Below are positions 11,901-25,370 of a DNA stretch of 64,000 bases, in pieces; positions within the stretch are counted from its first letter, which is position 1, and the number at the start of each line of letters is the position of its first letter. Origin of the DNA: Stereocaulon alpinum (lineage: Eukaryota; Ascomycota; Lecanoromycetes; Lecanorales; Stereocaulaceae); the NCBI GenBank assembly GCA_018257865.1, contig JAEUBA010000043.1, forward strand, positions 124,001 through 188,000, read 5' to 3'. The position numbers were made by a program, and so were the translations under genes. A model generated the notes under the pieces. The model worked only from the letters and a program-made list of their open reading frames with translations, was not told where the DNA came from and did not search any database.

Positions 11901-14666
11901 CAAAGGTTAACGATGTTTGGTGCCATAAGCCCAAGGAGGTTGAAAGCCATTTCTTGCTGCGAGAAAGTGCGGACGCCGTATCGCTCGACACCCTCCGCAA
12001 CCACGTTGTTGCCAGACATGAGGCCAGTTCCTCGGGTCCAGCCGATGACCGCTCCGCAAATTGTGAGGAAGTTGCTCCAGCTTTCCGAGTGCCACCTATT
12101 GAAGAGTGTTTCCAGTGCGAGTTTGGATTCTGAGTACAGACCGTCATTGCCAAAGGTTCCGTGATTGGGCGACAAAGGAAGGATGACTTGAGCGGGTCTG
12201 GTCTCGAAACCGCGCTCTTGCTTTTGTGTCTTGATGCACCCGAGAAGACGAAGGAGATTGGTCAACATGATACGATGGGCGAGCTCAGACTTTGAGTCGA
12301 TGCTGTCGATCTCTCGGCCGTTCTCAGGAATTGCGGCAAAAGGCACAACGAAGTCGAGGTCCCAGCCTAGGCAGCCCTTCTTCGTATCATAGATGTACTC
12401 AATCAGGGCTTCGACATCCTGCTTGCTGCCTTGGTTGAAAGGCACAACAACTAGCTGCGAGCCTTTGGCACCATAGCGCGCGTAGACCGACTGGTAGTAT
12501 TCGGTGACTTCACGAGAAAATCTGCTGGTGGTGACGATGACTTTGGCACCACCGCTGATAAGGCCTTGCAAGACATCGGCTCCTATAGACCCTGCGCCTG
12601 CTCCGGTCATCAAAACATTCTTGCCTTGGAAAGTCACTCCATTCTTTGCAGCCTGCTCCAAACCCTCGAGGTAGAGTCCTGTAAGCTTCTTACTGTATTC
12701 CCAACCATGTTCGTCTTTCCTCTTGAGATGTAGGAATGGGATTGTCTCGACTTTGCCTTGTTTTACATGTCCATTCATCGCTAACCGAGATCCGTTCTTG
12801 CCTCCCTTCTTTGCGTGGCCATTCATCATCTTGCCGTTCGCCTTGCCGTTCTCCACTGGCATGATTTGGCCCTCGCTCATAGCAAGAGAGCGGATGACGT
12901 TCTCATATAAGGACTTGATCTGGAGCTGGGATGTTTTGGAAAGCTTGTGTTGCTGCTTAATGAGCTTGTAGATTCTACTGAGGTCGTTCTGTACTTTCGT
13001 GCGGTTGCCGTATTCGGATATCTTGCCACCATCTGCCATCTCGCGCACGTAGTGCTCGAGCTTGCGAGCGCTAACCCTCGGAACCTCCTTATACTCCATA
13101 TTCCCACGCCCGTCGACTGTTGTCTGTGGCCCAGTGGGAATCGCCACATCCTTGTAGACCGGGGCTTCGTCGAGGACGTCTTTGCAATTGTCGATCAGCT
13201 GCTCTCCCAGTTCTTTGGCTAGCTTGTACGTCTCGCCCCGCTCGGTTGGGCATGTGTCCATGTGGTACTGCATGAAGTCGAGGAGAAGAGGATTAGATCT
13301 GTTCATGATACGAATACAGCGGCTGACAATCTCACGGTCGACGGCCTTTAGTCGCCCAAAGATAATATCGTAGTACATGGAGAGCGCGTCCTGGCGAGCC
13401 CAATTCCAGGCCGAATCATAAACTCTGGCCTTAAGCTGGCTAAAGGAAGGCTCGATGCCATTGGCATAGAACTCGCCATGTTCGGTATTCCAGAGATCCA
13501 GCTGCGCCTGGAGAACCTTCTGTGACTCTTGCGAGCCAACGAAAGCCTTGTCTCCAGCTCGCAGATCCATCTTGAGGTAGCGTGCAAAAAGCTCCAGTTG
13601 CTGTTTGAACAGAGCCCTTTGGTCTTTGGTAAGAGCGTCGATGGCGGCAGGATCCATCATCATACCTCCGCCTCCTCCACCAGTGTCACCGCCTGCCGTA
13701 GGTGCGGAGAGATTGATTCCTGCAGTCGCAGCATACTTGTTTGAAACGTCGTCAAGGTATGACTTAGCATCATTCTCCGATCCCAATCGTGAGCCAGGCT
13801 CCATGGTCAGTGCAAGAAGCAAAACACCATCTTGCCTTCCTGAGCCCAGTCCCCATCTCGTTTCGAGGTATTTACGGACTGCCGTTATATTGAAACCTCC
13901 AGGCATTTTAGACGACACAAGTCGGGCAATGAGAGAGGAGGATTGTTTGCCCAATTGGCCGTTGAACGTAGCCTGCATCGCAGCGCCCAACTCATCGAGG
14001 GGGGCATCTTCTGGTTTTTCAGGCGTTGAGCCAAATTCCTTGCCGAGATCTCCAAGTATCTCATTTTGCAATGTTGATTTACCTGTAGTTATGTTAGCCA
14101 ACGTACGCGTGAATGCTGTAAATGCAATACATACCGCCAACTAAATCCTTGATGGCTTTGCTCAACGGAATGTCGGAGAGACTTTTCTTGAGCTTCTGCG
14201 CAATGAGAGCTCGAAGGATATCGACTGCTTGCACAGGAGCGTCGTCCACAGCAGCGGCTGGTCCTAAGCTTGGCGGAGGAGGTGCCGCGGCCCTTGGTGC
14301 TGAAGAGGCTGGAGCGGGCGCCGAAGACGAGCTGGCAGCCGCAGCATCGCCAGACGAAGGAGGAGCAGCTTCTTCTTCAACCACCGGATCCACATCATAG
14401 TATATTTCCTTGGCGTCTTTGTTATAGCATAATATCTGCCGTTGCACTGATTTGGCTGCATCGTATGCTTCGTACTTTGAGGCGAGTGTCCGCTTGGCCA
14501 TGCCGCCGAGGGTATCTGCCGGGCCAATCTCGACGATTCGTTCTGTGACTTTCTCTCCGAGAATGACATCTTGAGTTTCGATCCATCTGACTGGACTAGC
14601 GAATTGATATGCCAGCAACTCAACCAGGAGGGTATGAGCGAGCTCTTGCTCTACTTCGGGCGTCAT
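8932..14666 (-). CDS. FAS2: Fatty acid synthase subunit alpha
   Basis: Three exons, 14666-14135, 14082-9098 and 9042-8932, give 1875 aa, normal for the family. The 52-bp and 55-bp introns have GTATGT/GTAAGT donors and ACAG acceptors. The short last exon (36 residues, ending SQAIAIAVSKF) completes the PPT domain; without splicing the frame would end in unrelated sequence. In order: a partial MPT segment, an Ala/Pro-rich linker, ACP with the phosphopantetheine Ser180 (GGKSTLQNE), ketoreductase (TGAGAGSIG nucleotide motif, Tyr827 in YSESKLALE), ketosynthase with Cys1293 (VGACATAVES) and His motifs HGTSTVANDK and TGHPKGAAG, and a C-terminal phosphopantetheinyl transferase (GVDVEDV, WSAKEAVFK). 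Alpha assembles with beta into the cytosolic alpha6-beta6 synthase. The full PPT domain and length argue for the primary-metabolism copy. The gene is divergent from the beta gene and probably co-regulated with it. Confidence 0.97.
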
Positions 14667-15583
14667 AGTGGTCTGATTCTACGTCCTCAGGACGTAGGAG
14701 TAGAGATTGAGGTGTAGGGAGTAGAAGAAAAGCTTTCAAAATAAGACGCTCAAAAGTTTGGGAGCATCAAAACATCGTGGGGCTCTGGCGCAAAGGTGGA
14801 GCTGAGGCGGAGAGCTACCTTGAAGCCTAAATCGTGAAGGCTGGGAGGACTCTGATTCAGAGTGAACAGGTAGGTAGAGATGTATAGGAGTCGAAGTGGA
14901 CGTCAGCCGTTGGAAGTGTGGGACGGGATATGCAGAACATCAATTGGCGTGGAGGGTGCATATATTGGGTCGATAACACGGGTGTTGATCGGCGTTGGGG
15001 AAGCTTGGGAGGACTTTTTGCAGAGGAGCTCGGCCCCTCCGTCATTGCCTGTTGACAAGTCGGTAACTAGATCGAGTAAGGTACCCGCTGATTTGGCCTG
15101 TTTTGGTCTCAACCGAGGCCCATCGTGCATCAATTTTCTGTGGCTTGGCGCAGAGTTGGATCTAACAGGCACATTTAGGCACATCCCGGCAGTTTGAGGC
15201 CAATGGCTTCTCAACGCTTAAGCTTTTCATAGATAGAAGATAGTGAAGGTTCCGTTTTCACGTCAACAAAGCTGCAGGCGAACCTGATTCCTCTGATAAA
15301 ACCTCCGAGTACCTCCATACTTCAATTGCATCTACGCCACAAACACTTAGCTGTTACGCCCTGCACTCATTGAGGTGTTGACGCTTCCCCAAAGCTCTCC
15401 AATAACACAGAACTTACACACATTCTGCGAGGTCAATGATTCCCTTTGTTCTGTACCATTGAGTCTACGTATGATCTAGTACTTTTCTCTTGCGGCCACA
15501 GCTCCAGATCCTAATAGTACTGTGCAGGGACAACGTAGAATCCATTTTCAACAGATCCTCCTCTCCGACAGCCTTCCCCTACC
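14667..15583. promoter_or_regulatory. Shared divergent promoter of the FAS alpha/beta pair
   Basis: The 917 bp between the two start codons must serve both genes. Visible candidate sites are CCAAT boxes in both orientations (15200-15204, 15399-15403; ATTGG near 14942 and 14963), a CCGAGG at 15113-15118 (the word bound by Aspergillus FarA/FarB fatty-acid regulators, CCTCGG on the other strand), and a perfect inverted repeat next to the alpha start. Function of each site is inference. No gene is supported here. Confidence 0.7.
14679..14697. repeat. Perfect 9-bp inverted repeat (CTACGTCCT-c-AGGACGTAG)
   Basis: Two perfect 9-bp arms separated by one base lie 13 bp upstream of the FAS alpha start codon, in the presumed 5' UTR or core promoter. 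It could be a dimeric factor site or a short hairpin in the leader RNA. Confidence 0.8.
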
Positions 15584-18500
15584 ATGTACGGAGCCTCCAG
15601 TACAGGCCCCCAGACGGGCATTTCGACCCCTCGATCCTCTTCACACCTCCGACCACTTATTATAACACATGGATCTCTCGAATACACCCTCCTCATTCCT
15701 ACAGCTTTACATTTCTACGCCTCCCAAGTAAACGACAGATTCAAGGCAACTTTGCCCGCGCCCACCGATGAATTGGCCCAAGATGACGAGCCCTCTTCGA
15801 CCCCGGAGCTCGTCATGCGGTATCTGGGTCATATCTCGAAAGAGGTAGACGAGGGAGAGGAGGAATTGGCCGAGTTGCTCAAACTCGTCATCAATGAAGT
15901 TGAGCGACAATTTCTTCAGGGAAACGACATCCATGCTTTGGCAGCGTCGCTGCCAGGTATCGCGCAAAAGAAGCTCGTAATGGTCCATGCATACTACGCA
16001 GCGCGAGCCTCAGCGAATCGACCGCTCAGACCACACTTGTCGGCACTTTTCAGAGCAGCAGAGGATGAGGAGGCAGGCCTGTACGCAATCTTCGGAGGCC
16101 AAGGCAACATTGAAGAATACTTTGATGAGCTTCGCGAAGTCTATACTACATATCCATCATTTGTCGAGAAGCTTGTCGAGGACTCGGCCGAGCTACTTCA
16201 ATCTTTGGCCAGAGACCCTCGGGCAGAGAAGCTGTATTCGAAAGGATTGAACGTCATGCAGTGGCTTCATAACAGAGATTCGCAACCAGATACAGACTAC
16301 CTTGTGTCTGCACCCGTCAGCTTGCCCCTCATAGGTCTTGTTCAGCTCGCTCATTACACGGTGACTTGCAGAGCGCTGGGACATACTCCAGGGGATGTAA
16401 GATCAAAGTTGATGGGGACCACAGGCCACTCCCAGGGAATAGTTACAGCAGCTGCAATCGCAGCTGCAGATTCGTGGGAATCTTTTGACAAGGCTGCAAA
16501 GAAAGCAATCACAGCGCTCTTCTGGATCGGGTCACGAAGTCAGCAAGCTTACCCACGCACATCTTTAGCACCTTCGGTCTTGCAAGACTCTATAGAACAT
16601 GGGGAAGGAAATCCCACACCAATGTTGTCAGTCCGAGATCTTTCCAGGGCCGCGTTGCAGGAGCATATCGATACCACCAACCACCATCTACCCGAAGAAC
16701 GCCATATTGCCATTTCTCTAGTCAACAGTGCGCGCAATTTTGTCGTGACTGGCCCCCCCATTTCACTTTATGGACTAAACCTTCGTCTACGAAAAGTCAA
16801 GGCTCCTACCGGTCTGGACCAGACTCGCATTCCTTTCACCGAACGAAAGATTCGCTTCGTCAACCGCTTCCTCCCGATTACCTCCCCTTTTCATAGTATC
16901 TATCTTAGGGACGCGTACATGCACATTGTGGAAGATCTCAAAGACGTCAAAATCAGTGTCAAGGACCTTGGCATCCCAGTTTTCGATACAGCCACAGGCT
17001 CGGATTTGCGACAAGAAGGCGAGGACAATATTGTGCCGGCCCTGGTACGAATGATCGCTCAAGACCCAGTCAACTGGGAGAAGGCAACAGTCTTCCCTGG
17101 CGCAACACATATCATCGACTTTGGCCCTGGAGGAATCTCTGGGCTTGGCGTTCTCACAAGTCGCATCAAAGATGGCACCGGAGTGCGTGTCATTCTCGCA
17201 GGTGCAATCGACGGCACAAACTCAGAAGTCGGCTACAAGAGCGAGCTCTTCGACCGTGACGAGGAGCATGCTGTCAAATATGCCGTAGATTGGGTTAAAG
17301 AACACGGCCCAAAGCTGGTCAAAACATCGGTTGGTCAGACATTCGTGGATACGAAAATGAGCAGACTGCTAGGTGTCCCCCCTGTCATGGTTGCCGGTAT
17401 GACTCCGTGTACCGTACCATGGGATTTTGTTGCCGCTACTATGAGAGCTGGATATCAAATTGAGCTTGCAGGTGGAGGATACTACAATGCAAAGACGATG
17501 ACGGAGGCATTGACGAAAATCGAGAAAGACATCCCAGCAGGTCGCGGCATTACGGTCAATCTCATCTATGTCAACCCTCGAGCCATGGCGTGGCAGATTC
17601 CCCTTATTGGCCAACTCCGTGCTGATGGCGTCCCCATTGAAGGTCTCACCATTGGAGCTGGTGTGCCCTCTATCGAGATTGCTAATGAATATATTGAGAC
17701 ACTTGGGATCAAGCACATTTCTTTCAAGCCAGGGTCGGTTGAAGCTATTCAGGCAGTCATTAACATTGCGAAGGCAAACCCTCACTTCCCTGTTATTCTT
17801 CAGTGGACTGGTGGACGTGGTGGTGGTCATCACTCTTTCGAAGACTTTCACCAACCGATTTTACAGATGTACGGCAGAATCCGAAGATGTGATAACCTTG
17901 TCCTTGTTGCCGGCAGTGGTTTCGGTGGTTCGGAGGATACTTATCCCTACGTGACGGGAACTTGGTCGAAGTCTTTTGGATACCCACCAATGCCTTTCGA
18001 TGGCTGCCTTTTTGGCAGCCGTATGATGACAGCCAAGGAAGCCAAAACGTCAAAGAATGCTAAGAAAGCTATCGCAGAAGCAGAGGGTGTTGATGACAAG
18101 GATTGGGAGAAGACTTACAAGGGACCAGCTGGTGGAGTCATCACCGTGCGGTCTGAGATGGGCGAACCCATTCATAAGCTTGCAACTCGAGGTGTCAAAT
18201 TCTGGGCCGAGATGGATCAGAAGATCTTCAGCCTTGACAAAGCCAAGCGTGTTCCAGAGCTCAAGAAGCAGCGAGAATACATCATTAAGAAGCTCAACGA
18301 CGACTTCCAAAAGGTCTGGTTCGGTCGCAATGCAGCGGACCAAGTTGTGGACCTTGATGATATGACCTATGGTGAAGTCGTAAAACGTATGGTTGACCTC
18401 ATGTATGTCAAGCATGAAGCACGGTGGATCGATGCATCTCTGGAGCGCCTCACCGGAGACTTCATCAGGCGACTTGAGGAGAGGTTTACCTCAACTCCGG

Positions 18501-21500
18501 GCAAATCATCCTTAGTTCAAAGCTATTCCGAATTAGACGAACCATATAAAGTTGTCGAGGACGTGCTCAAGACCTACCCAGAAGCAAACGAGCAGCTCAT
18601 CAATGCCCAAGACGTCCAACACTTCTTGCTTCTCTGTCAACGCCGTGGACAGAAACCAGTACCTTTCGTTCCCGTCCTTGACGAGAACTTCGAGTTTTTC
18701 TTCAAGAAGGACTCGCTCTGGCAATCGGAAGATCTGGAAGCTGTGGTGGATCAAGATGTTGGGAGGACTTGTATTCTCCAGGGTCCCGCCGCCGCAAAAT
18801 ACTCGAACACGATCGACGAACCTGTAAAGGACATCCTTGACGGCATCCATAACGACCACATCAAAGGCTTGACTAAAGACCTTTATGGCGGTAAAGAAGA
18901 TTCAATTCCAACGGTCGAATACTTCGGCGGTCAACTGATACTCGAGAAAGAGGCCGATGACGAGATGGACGGGATCACCACGTCCCGAGATGATGAACGC
19001 GTGAGCTACCGTCTGTCTACCGCACCTAATGCGTCTCTACCAGAACTTGAGGAATGGCTGCAGCTACTCGCGGGGAAAGCTTACTCGTGGCGATATGCTC
19101 TGTTCACTGCAGAGGTCTTTGTTCAAGGACAACGGTTCCAGACCAATCCTCTCAAGAGAATTTTCGCTCCCACCAAAGGCATGCTTGTGGAGTTACACCA
19201 CCCTAAAGACCCTACAAAGACCTCGATCATTGTCAAAGAACCTTCACCTTCCGGAAAGATGGTGAAGACGATTGAGATCAGCATGACCAACCAGAAACAG
19301 ATCGTCATCAACCTTCTCGAGGAGAGGACTGCAGAAGGGAAGGCAGTACCTCTGCCTCTGACATTTACGTACCACCCCGAAGCGGGTTATGCACCCATTC
19401 GTGAGGTAATGGAGGGCCGAAATGATCGGATTAAAGAATTCTACTACCGCATCTGGTTCGGGGATGAGAAAGTTCCATTCGATGCGCCCGCCACAAGTAC
19501 CTTTGAGGGTGGCCAAGCCACTGTCAACAGCCAGGCTATTGCAGATTTTGTACACGCTGTCGGCAATACTAGTGAAGCATTCGTTGAACGACCTGGCAAA
19601 GCAGTTCTTGCACCTATGGATTTCGCTATTGTGGTGGGCTGGAAAGCTATCACCAAGCCAATATTCCCACGTTCGATCGATGGCGACCTTCTGAAACTCG
19701 TGCACATGTCTAATGGCTTCCGCATGGTGCCTGGTGCCGAGCCTCTGAAGCAGGGTGATGTGGTCAACACCACCGCTCAGATTAACGCCGTTATCAACCG
19801 CGATTCTGGAAAGCTAGTAGAGGTCAGCGGAACCATCAAACGCGAGGGAAAGCCTGTCATGGTTGTGACTACTCAGTTCCTCTACCGTGGCGCATACTCG
19901 GACTTTGAGAACACTTTCGAGCGCAAGGACGAAACACCCATGCAGCTACATCTTGGGTCATCGAAGGAAGTGGCCGTACTGCAATCAAAAGAATGGTTCA
20001 ACATGGAGGAGCCTAACATCTCGCTACTCAACCAGACGTTGACGTTCCGTCTTCAAACATTGGTTCACTTTAAGAGCAAGGATGTATTCAGCTCAGTTGA
20101 GACTATTGGAGAAGTTCTGTTGGAACTACCTACCAAAGAGGTCATCCAGGTCGCTTCCGTCGACTACCAAGCCGGCGTATCCCATGGTAATCCAGTGATT
20201 GACTACCTCCAACGCTACGGATCTTCAATTGAGCAGCCTGTCAACTTTGAGAATCCCATCCCGCTTAGTGGGAAGACTCCCCTAGTCCTCCGGGCGCCTT
20301 CTTCAAACGAGCCCTACGCTAAGGTCTCAGGAGACTACAACCCTATTCACGTATCCCGAGTGTTTGCTAGCTATGCCAATCTTCCTGGCACAATCACACA
20401 CGGCATGTATTCTAGCGCTGCAGTCCGCAGCTTGGTGGAGACCTGGGCCGCTGAAAACAATGTCGGACGTGTCCGAAGCTTCAACTGCAATATGGTTGGA
20501 ATGGTCTTGCCTAACGATGACATTGAAGTCAAGCTCCAACACATTGGCATGGTTTCCGGCCGCAAGATCATCAAGGTTGAAGCCAGCAATAAAGAGACAG
20601 AGGCTAAGGTTTTGACGGGAGAGGCTGAAGTTGAGCAGCCTGTCTCGTCATACGTGTTCACTGGACAGGGTTCACAGGAACAGGGTATGGGTATGGAGCT
20701 TTATGGAAGCAGCCCGGTCGCCAAGGAGGTCTGGGACCGTGCCGACAGGCATTTCATGGAGAATTATGGTAGGTATCATCCACCCTCGGAATGTGACACT
20801 CTGCTAACCTTTACTTACAGGATTTTCGATCACAAACATTGTAAAGAACAACCCTAAGGAGCTTACTATCCATTTTGGAGGTCCCCGTGGAAAAGCTATT
20901 CGAGAGAACTACATGTCCATGACCTTCGAGTCTGTTAATGCAGATGGTTCCCTCAAATCGGAGAAGATCTTCAAGGAAGTCAACGAGAATACCACATCGT
21001 ACACTTATAGATCACCCACAGGTCTGCTCTCGGCTACGCAATTTACTCAACCTGCTCTTACCTTGATGGAGAAAGCCAGCTTTGAAGATATGCTATCGAA
21101 GGGCCTTGTGCAGAAAGACAGTAGCTTTGCTGGTCATTCTCTCGGAGAGTATTCTGCGCTTGCAGCTCTTGCCGAGGTCATGCCAATCGAGAGCTTGGTG
21201 TCCGTGGTCTTTTACCGTGGCCTAACGATGCAAGTCGCCGTCGAGCGAGATGAGACTGGTCGATCCAACTACTCTATGTGCGCTGTTAACCCAAGCCGGA
21301 TATCGAAGACCTTCAATGAACAGGCCCTGCAATACGTGGTTGAGAATATCGCTGAGGAGACCAAATGGCTCCTGGAGATTGTCAACTACAACGTTGCCAA
21401 CATGCAATATGTGTGTGCAGGCGATCTCCGCGCACTCGACTGCCTTACCAATGTCACCAATTTCCTCAAGGCACAGAAAGTCGACATCAACTCACTGATG

Positions 21501-21920
21501 GAAACTCTCTCCCTTGAGGACGTCAAAGCTCGTCTCGTCGACATTATCAAGGAGTGTGCCAACCAAACAAAGTCAAAACCACAACCAATCGACCTCCAGC
21601 GAGGCTTCGCCACCATTCCTCTTAAGGGCATTGACGTGCCTTTCCACTCCACCTTCTTGCGCTCTGGCGTCAAACCCTTCCGAAGCTTCCTCCTCAAGAA
21701 GATCAACAAGACTTCGATTGACCCGAACAAGTTGGTTGGGAAGTATATTCCCAACGTCACTGCGAAGCCATTCGAAATCACGAAGGAGTACTTTGAGGAA
21801 GTCTATCGCCTGACGAACAGCCCTAGAATCGGCAATGTCTTGGCGAATTGGGAGAAGTATGAAGAGAGTGGGAGAGAGGCTACTCCGAGGAGAGATAGTA
21901 TCCTAGTCAATGGGGACTAA
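15584..21920 (+). CDS. FAS1: Fatty acid synthase subunit beta
   Basis: Two exons, 15584-20768 and 20821-21920, are joined through a 52-bp intron (GTAGGT, branch GCTAAC, acceptor TTACAG) in phase and give 2094 aa, the usual size. The start MYGASSTGPQTGISTPRSS matches the conserved N-terminus. In order: acetyltransferase with Ser283 (TGHSQG), enoyl reductase from about residue 593 (VPPVMVAGMTP, GGRGGGHHSFEDFH flavin region), a dehydratase hot-dog domain (GDYNPIH; Asp1584, His1589; THGMYSS), and a malonyl/palmitoyl transferase from about 1690 (FTGQGSQEQGMG) with Ser1835 (AGHSLGEYS). Beta supplies priming, dehydration, enoyl reduction and chain transfer to the alpha subunit's ACP and KS. It is divergent from FAS alpha. 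No missing catalytic residue was noticed. Confidence 0.97.
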
Positions 21921-22942
21921 AAGCAGAGTAGATTTGGAATTCTTTCCACGATAGCACGGCGTTCTGGCTGTACATTTGGTGCATTCTAGATTAGACTGGG
22001 CGGCATGGAGTGTTTGCATAACATGTACATTTCTACGCGAATAGATGTATCGAGAACTAGATGTTAGCAGCAATATCTACAGAGCGTTTAATCCTCAACA
22101 TCACAGATGTCCCTTGAACAAAACAGCCTCTTCCTCCTCATCGCAGCCCATGCCAGCGCTTTTGCACTCGCAAGCTAACATCGACTTTCCTCCCTCAATG
22201 ATCAGAGCCGAAATCTACAGAATCCCGACTCAACATGCAGCCACCTCTAACATCTCATACCCTCCAACCCACACAAACATCCAAGCTTCAACCACCTCAC
22301 CTCACCACCCTCCACTTTTCCAATCTAACCCCTCTATCCATCCCATCCAATTCGCACTTACTGCCTTCCTGTCTTCGCACGACTCAGTACCGAGGGTTCG
22401 AAATTGTGTTATCCATGGACCCGTGCCTCGGGACTGGAATCATGCTTTCTCCTGTGCATGTCTATTAGCACGTTGCTGGTCTCATTGGCCATGATGATGA
22501 TGGTGGTGGGGTATGTAAGGTGTTCTACCTACTGTGAGAGGGGCGTTTGGGGGAGGGGTGGGATCAGAGGTGAGCTGGATGGATAGGTGGGATGAGGGGA
22601 GGGGATTGAGGTGGGAATGATGGGATTGTGAATGGGTTTTGAGAGGTGGGGTTTCAGGAGTGTATGGAGTTAAGCGTCGCACGAAGTGTTTCCGTGGGTG
22701 ATGGAACTGCAATGTATCGAGGTTTTTCATTTTGTGAGTCAGAATGACCTCGTGAGGGATACATCCAATGGTGTTATGTACTACATAGTAGATGTCTCAT
22801 CACAGTCCACGTTCTCAGGGCTTTTCCCAAACCGTTTTCAAGTCAGTCAAAGCATGCTACCTTGACGACGCATGCTGAATGGCCAACTGTGCCACCAATA
22901 ATTGGTGACTAATGCAGCAGGCATCGCTTCTCCTCCAAATAT
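21921..22942. other. Convergent intergenic region with G-rich tract
   Basis: This separates the 3' ends of FAS beta and the TFIIF gene. A 149-codon plus-strand frame (22045-22494) is Pro/His/Ser-rich and lacks recognisable content. A strongly G-rich plus-strand segment (about 22496-22660) has many GGG/GGGG runs and could form G-quadruplexes. No gene is supported. Confidence 0.5.
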
Positions 22943-25370
22943 TTATGGCTTTTCCGCTAATGGCAGTAATACTCTTCTAACCCTCTCAAACTGTGTGTTC
23001 TCCTTCATCAACTTCATAAACTTTGTTTTCCGCGCAGCATCTTCACTGATGTTTCGGCCCTTGAAATGCGCGAGTAGCTGTGATACCGTGATGCCCTCAG
23101 GTGGAACCACGTTCCGGATTTCTGCCGCGGTAGGTAATGGCATTGCGTCAGCAAGTTGGGGGGATACTGGAGTGAGTTTGTCAGCAGATGTTCCTGTTCC
23201 TGGGTATTGCTGTAACAGGCGGAAAGGGAGAGATAGCGGAAAAGGGGCGGCACCTTTGGAGGCAAGGGGTGTCTGGGGAAGGGAAGCAGAAAGAGAGGAG
23301 AGAGAAATACCAGGGCTCCCTGCGTGACTACCACCAGCTTTGACGGCATTGGCATTGGATATCTCTGGGCTTCCTGACCGACTGCCTTGCGGTGTTCCGT
23401 TCTTGCTCGGCATACCCAACTTCAGTTTTATGCGCTTCTTCTCTCGCGTACCATCACTCATCTCACCACCTGAGCCTGCGGCACCTTCGGTGTCGCTACC
23501 AGATCCGCCACCACGAGGACGCTTGGCTGAGATATTGGACGGTTTCCGGGAGAGTGTTGGTTGTGGAGCTGATGATAAGGGAAGGGGTGGGGAACCGGGA
23601 CGTGAAGGTGGTTGAAGTGTATTGTTAGTTTGCGTTTGGACCTGAGCGGAACTGAGGGGGTGCTTCTTTTTTTGCTTTTTGTGTGTAGACTCATTGCCGC
23701 TTGCTTCGGAATCTAGGGGAGAGCCTGGGCGCTTAAGATTGTTGGTGGAGGTGGCATGTTTGAGGGGATCTGCATGTTTTGAAGGACGGTGGGAGGGGGT
23801 ATTTGTGCCCTTTGAGGAAGCACCAGATTGCTTAGTCTTCAGCTTGTCTTTCTCTGGACTGGACTTGATCTCTTCGGCTTTCTTACGCTCCTCTTCTTTA
23901 AGGCGTTCGGTCTCTGTATCATCAGACTCGCTCTACAAAATGGTCAGTAGTTGTATTAGACGTCTCAGTACTGCCACATACCTCTGATGAGTATGGGTTA
24001 TCCGTCGAGTCTGAGTCGTAGATGTAATTTTTCTCGCGCTTTTTAAGGGCCTTCTTGACCCCTTTACCAAGCTTCTTCTCAGCCTCCTTCTCTTTCTTCT
24101 CGAGGAGCTCTTGCTTCTCGTACTCCTTTTCTTCTTTGAGGTCAAAGACATTAGCTTGTAATTGGTCGCGCTTGATCCGCTCCTCTGCTTCCTTTGTCTC
24201 CTCGTCTTCCTCGAAAAGCATGTTCTCCTCGTCATCCGCAAATCGGTCTTCCTGAAAATCAAGATCGTCGGCATCCGCATTTTCATTCTTAGTAGTCGGG
24301 ACAGCAATACCACTGCCTCCCCCACCCTTCTCCCATTTACCTAGGAAGAGGCCACTACTAGCTTTCTTGTTCTGGAGCTCACTTTGCTTTTTCTGCTTCG
24401 ATTCTTCAGAATCCATGAACCACCGCGGCTCCTTGACCTTCTTGCTGAAACGCTTCTCGGCTTCCTCGATAGTAAGAGTCTTGAATTGGTTCTTCTGAGT
24501 GAACTTGTACCACTTTTCCAGTGGAGTTATTCGAAACACTCCATCTTGCCCCAAAACCATCATTGCATACGTGTCAGACAACGCAGCCTCGTAGCTTCCT
24601 ACCCATGTACTCTTGTTGTCGAAATCTTCCAAATGCCAAGGGAGTGCCTCTTCGTACCGCAGCTTCGACTGTGCCTTCTGTTCCTCCGTCTGGTCATTTC
24701 GCCATATCTGCTCGGTTTTCTTCATGTTATGACCCATCTTCCTGGTCCCTGTCGTGCTCGACGCTGGCGCGACTAAAGCCCTATCTGCTTCTCGTTGAGC
24801 GTCCCTCTCAGCTTTGAGAATGTCCTGCTTCTCTCGTTCCTTGTCATCCACGTCATCCGTTCCTCCCATGGCCTGATCCTCACTCTTTGTACCTCCTCCA
24901 CCAGGCGGTGCTCGCGGATCACGCCGATGCAGTCTGACAGGACGAACAAATTCTTGCTCGTCCCTGGGATCGACATTCCTCTTGCTTGAAAATCGCGCAA
25001 CATGATGTCGCAACCCTTCCATCAGAGCTCGTTTTGTCAAGACTAGGGGAAAGTCGGTGAACTGTGCGATAGGTGGAGATGTGAATCCGCTAGTGGCCAT
25101 TTCCGATTTAAGCGGGGCAGGTGAGGGACGCGATATTGGAGGAGTAGGACGGCCAGAGTGTTGGGGCATCGACTGCATGTGTCCAGGGGCAATAGCCCTC
25201 AAACCATTTGGCTGCTGAACAGGATGACCATTTGTCATGGGAGCTCGTTGTGGCGGTTTCTTTTTGATCTTTGGTACCATGGGATTTGCAGCCTTCGGTC
25301 GTCGCATTACTCGCGGAGGCCCGCCATTAGGCGTTCCCCCCGGCGTACGATCAGCTGGAGAGGCGCTCAT
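22943..25370 (-). CDS. TFG1: TFIIF alpha subunit (RAP74/Tfg1 homologue)
   Basis: Two exons, 25370-23982 and 23932-22943, with a 49-bp intron (GTATGT...TTGTAG, phase 0) give 792 aa. A basic, Pro-rich N-terminus is followed from about residue 241 by the dimerisation-domain signature (ALPWHLEDFDNKSTWVGSYE, then FRITPLEKWYKFTQ and KEPRWFM). Next come acidic and Lys/Glu-rich coiled segments, a Ser/Pro/Lys-rich linker and a C-terminal winged helix at about 730-790 (TAAEIRNVVPPEGITVSQLL, FKGRNI). TFIIF alpha pairs with Tfg2/RAP30, binds RNA polymerase II and, through the winged helix, the CTD phosphatase Fcp1. The frame stays open across 23214-23300, but a pyrimidine-rich stretch there could hide another short intron, so the linker length is less certain. 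The gene is divergent from the nucleotidyltransferase gene. Confidence 0.9.

Noticed and set aside
8932..21920. Secondary-metabolite (aflatoxin/sterigmatocystin-type) FAS pair
   Set aside because: Both subunits have housekeeping length, the alpha subunit retains a complete PPT domain, and no PKS, P450 or cluster regulator is nearby.
22045..22494. 149-codon plus-strand open frame downstream of FAS beta
   Set aside because: Composition (His, Pro, Ser, Thr) follows a C/A-rich DNA bias; there is no domain and no conserved-looking segment, and it sits in a 3' flank.
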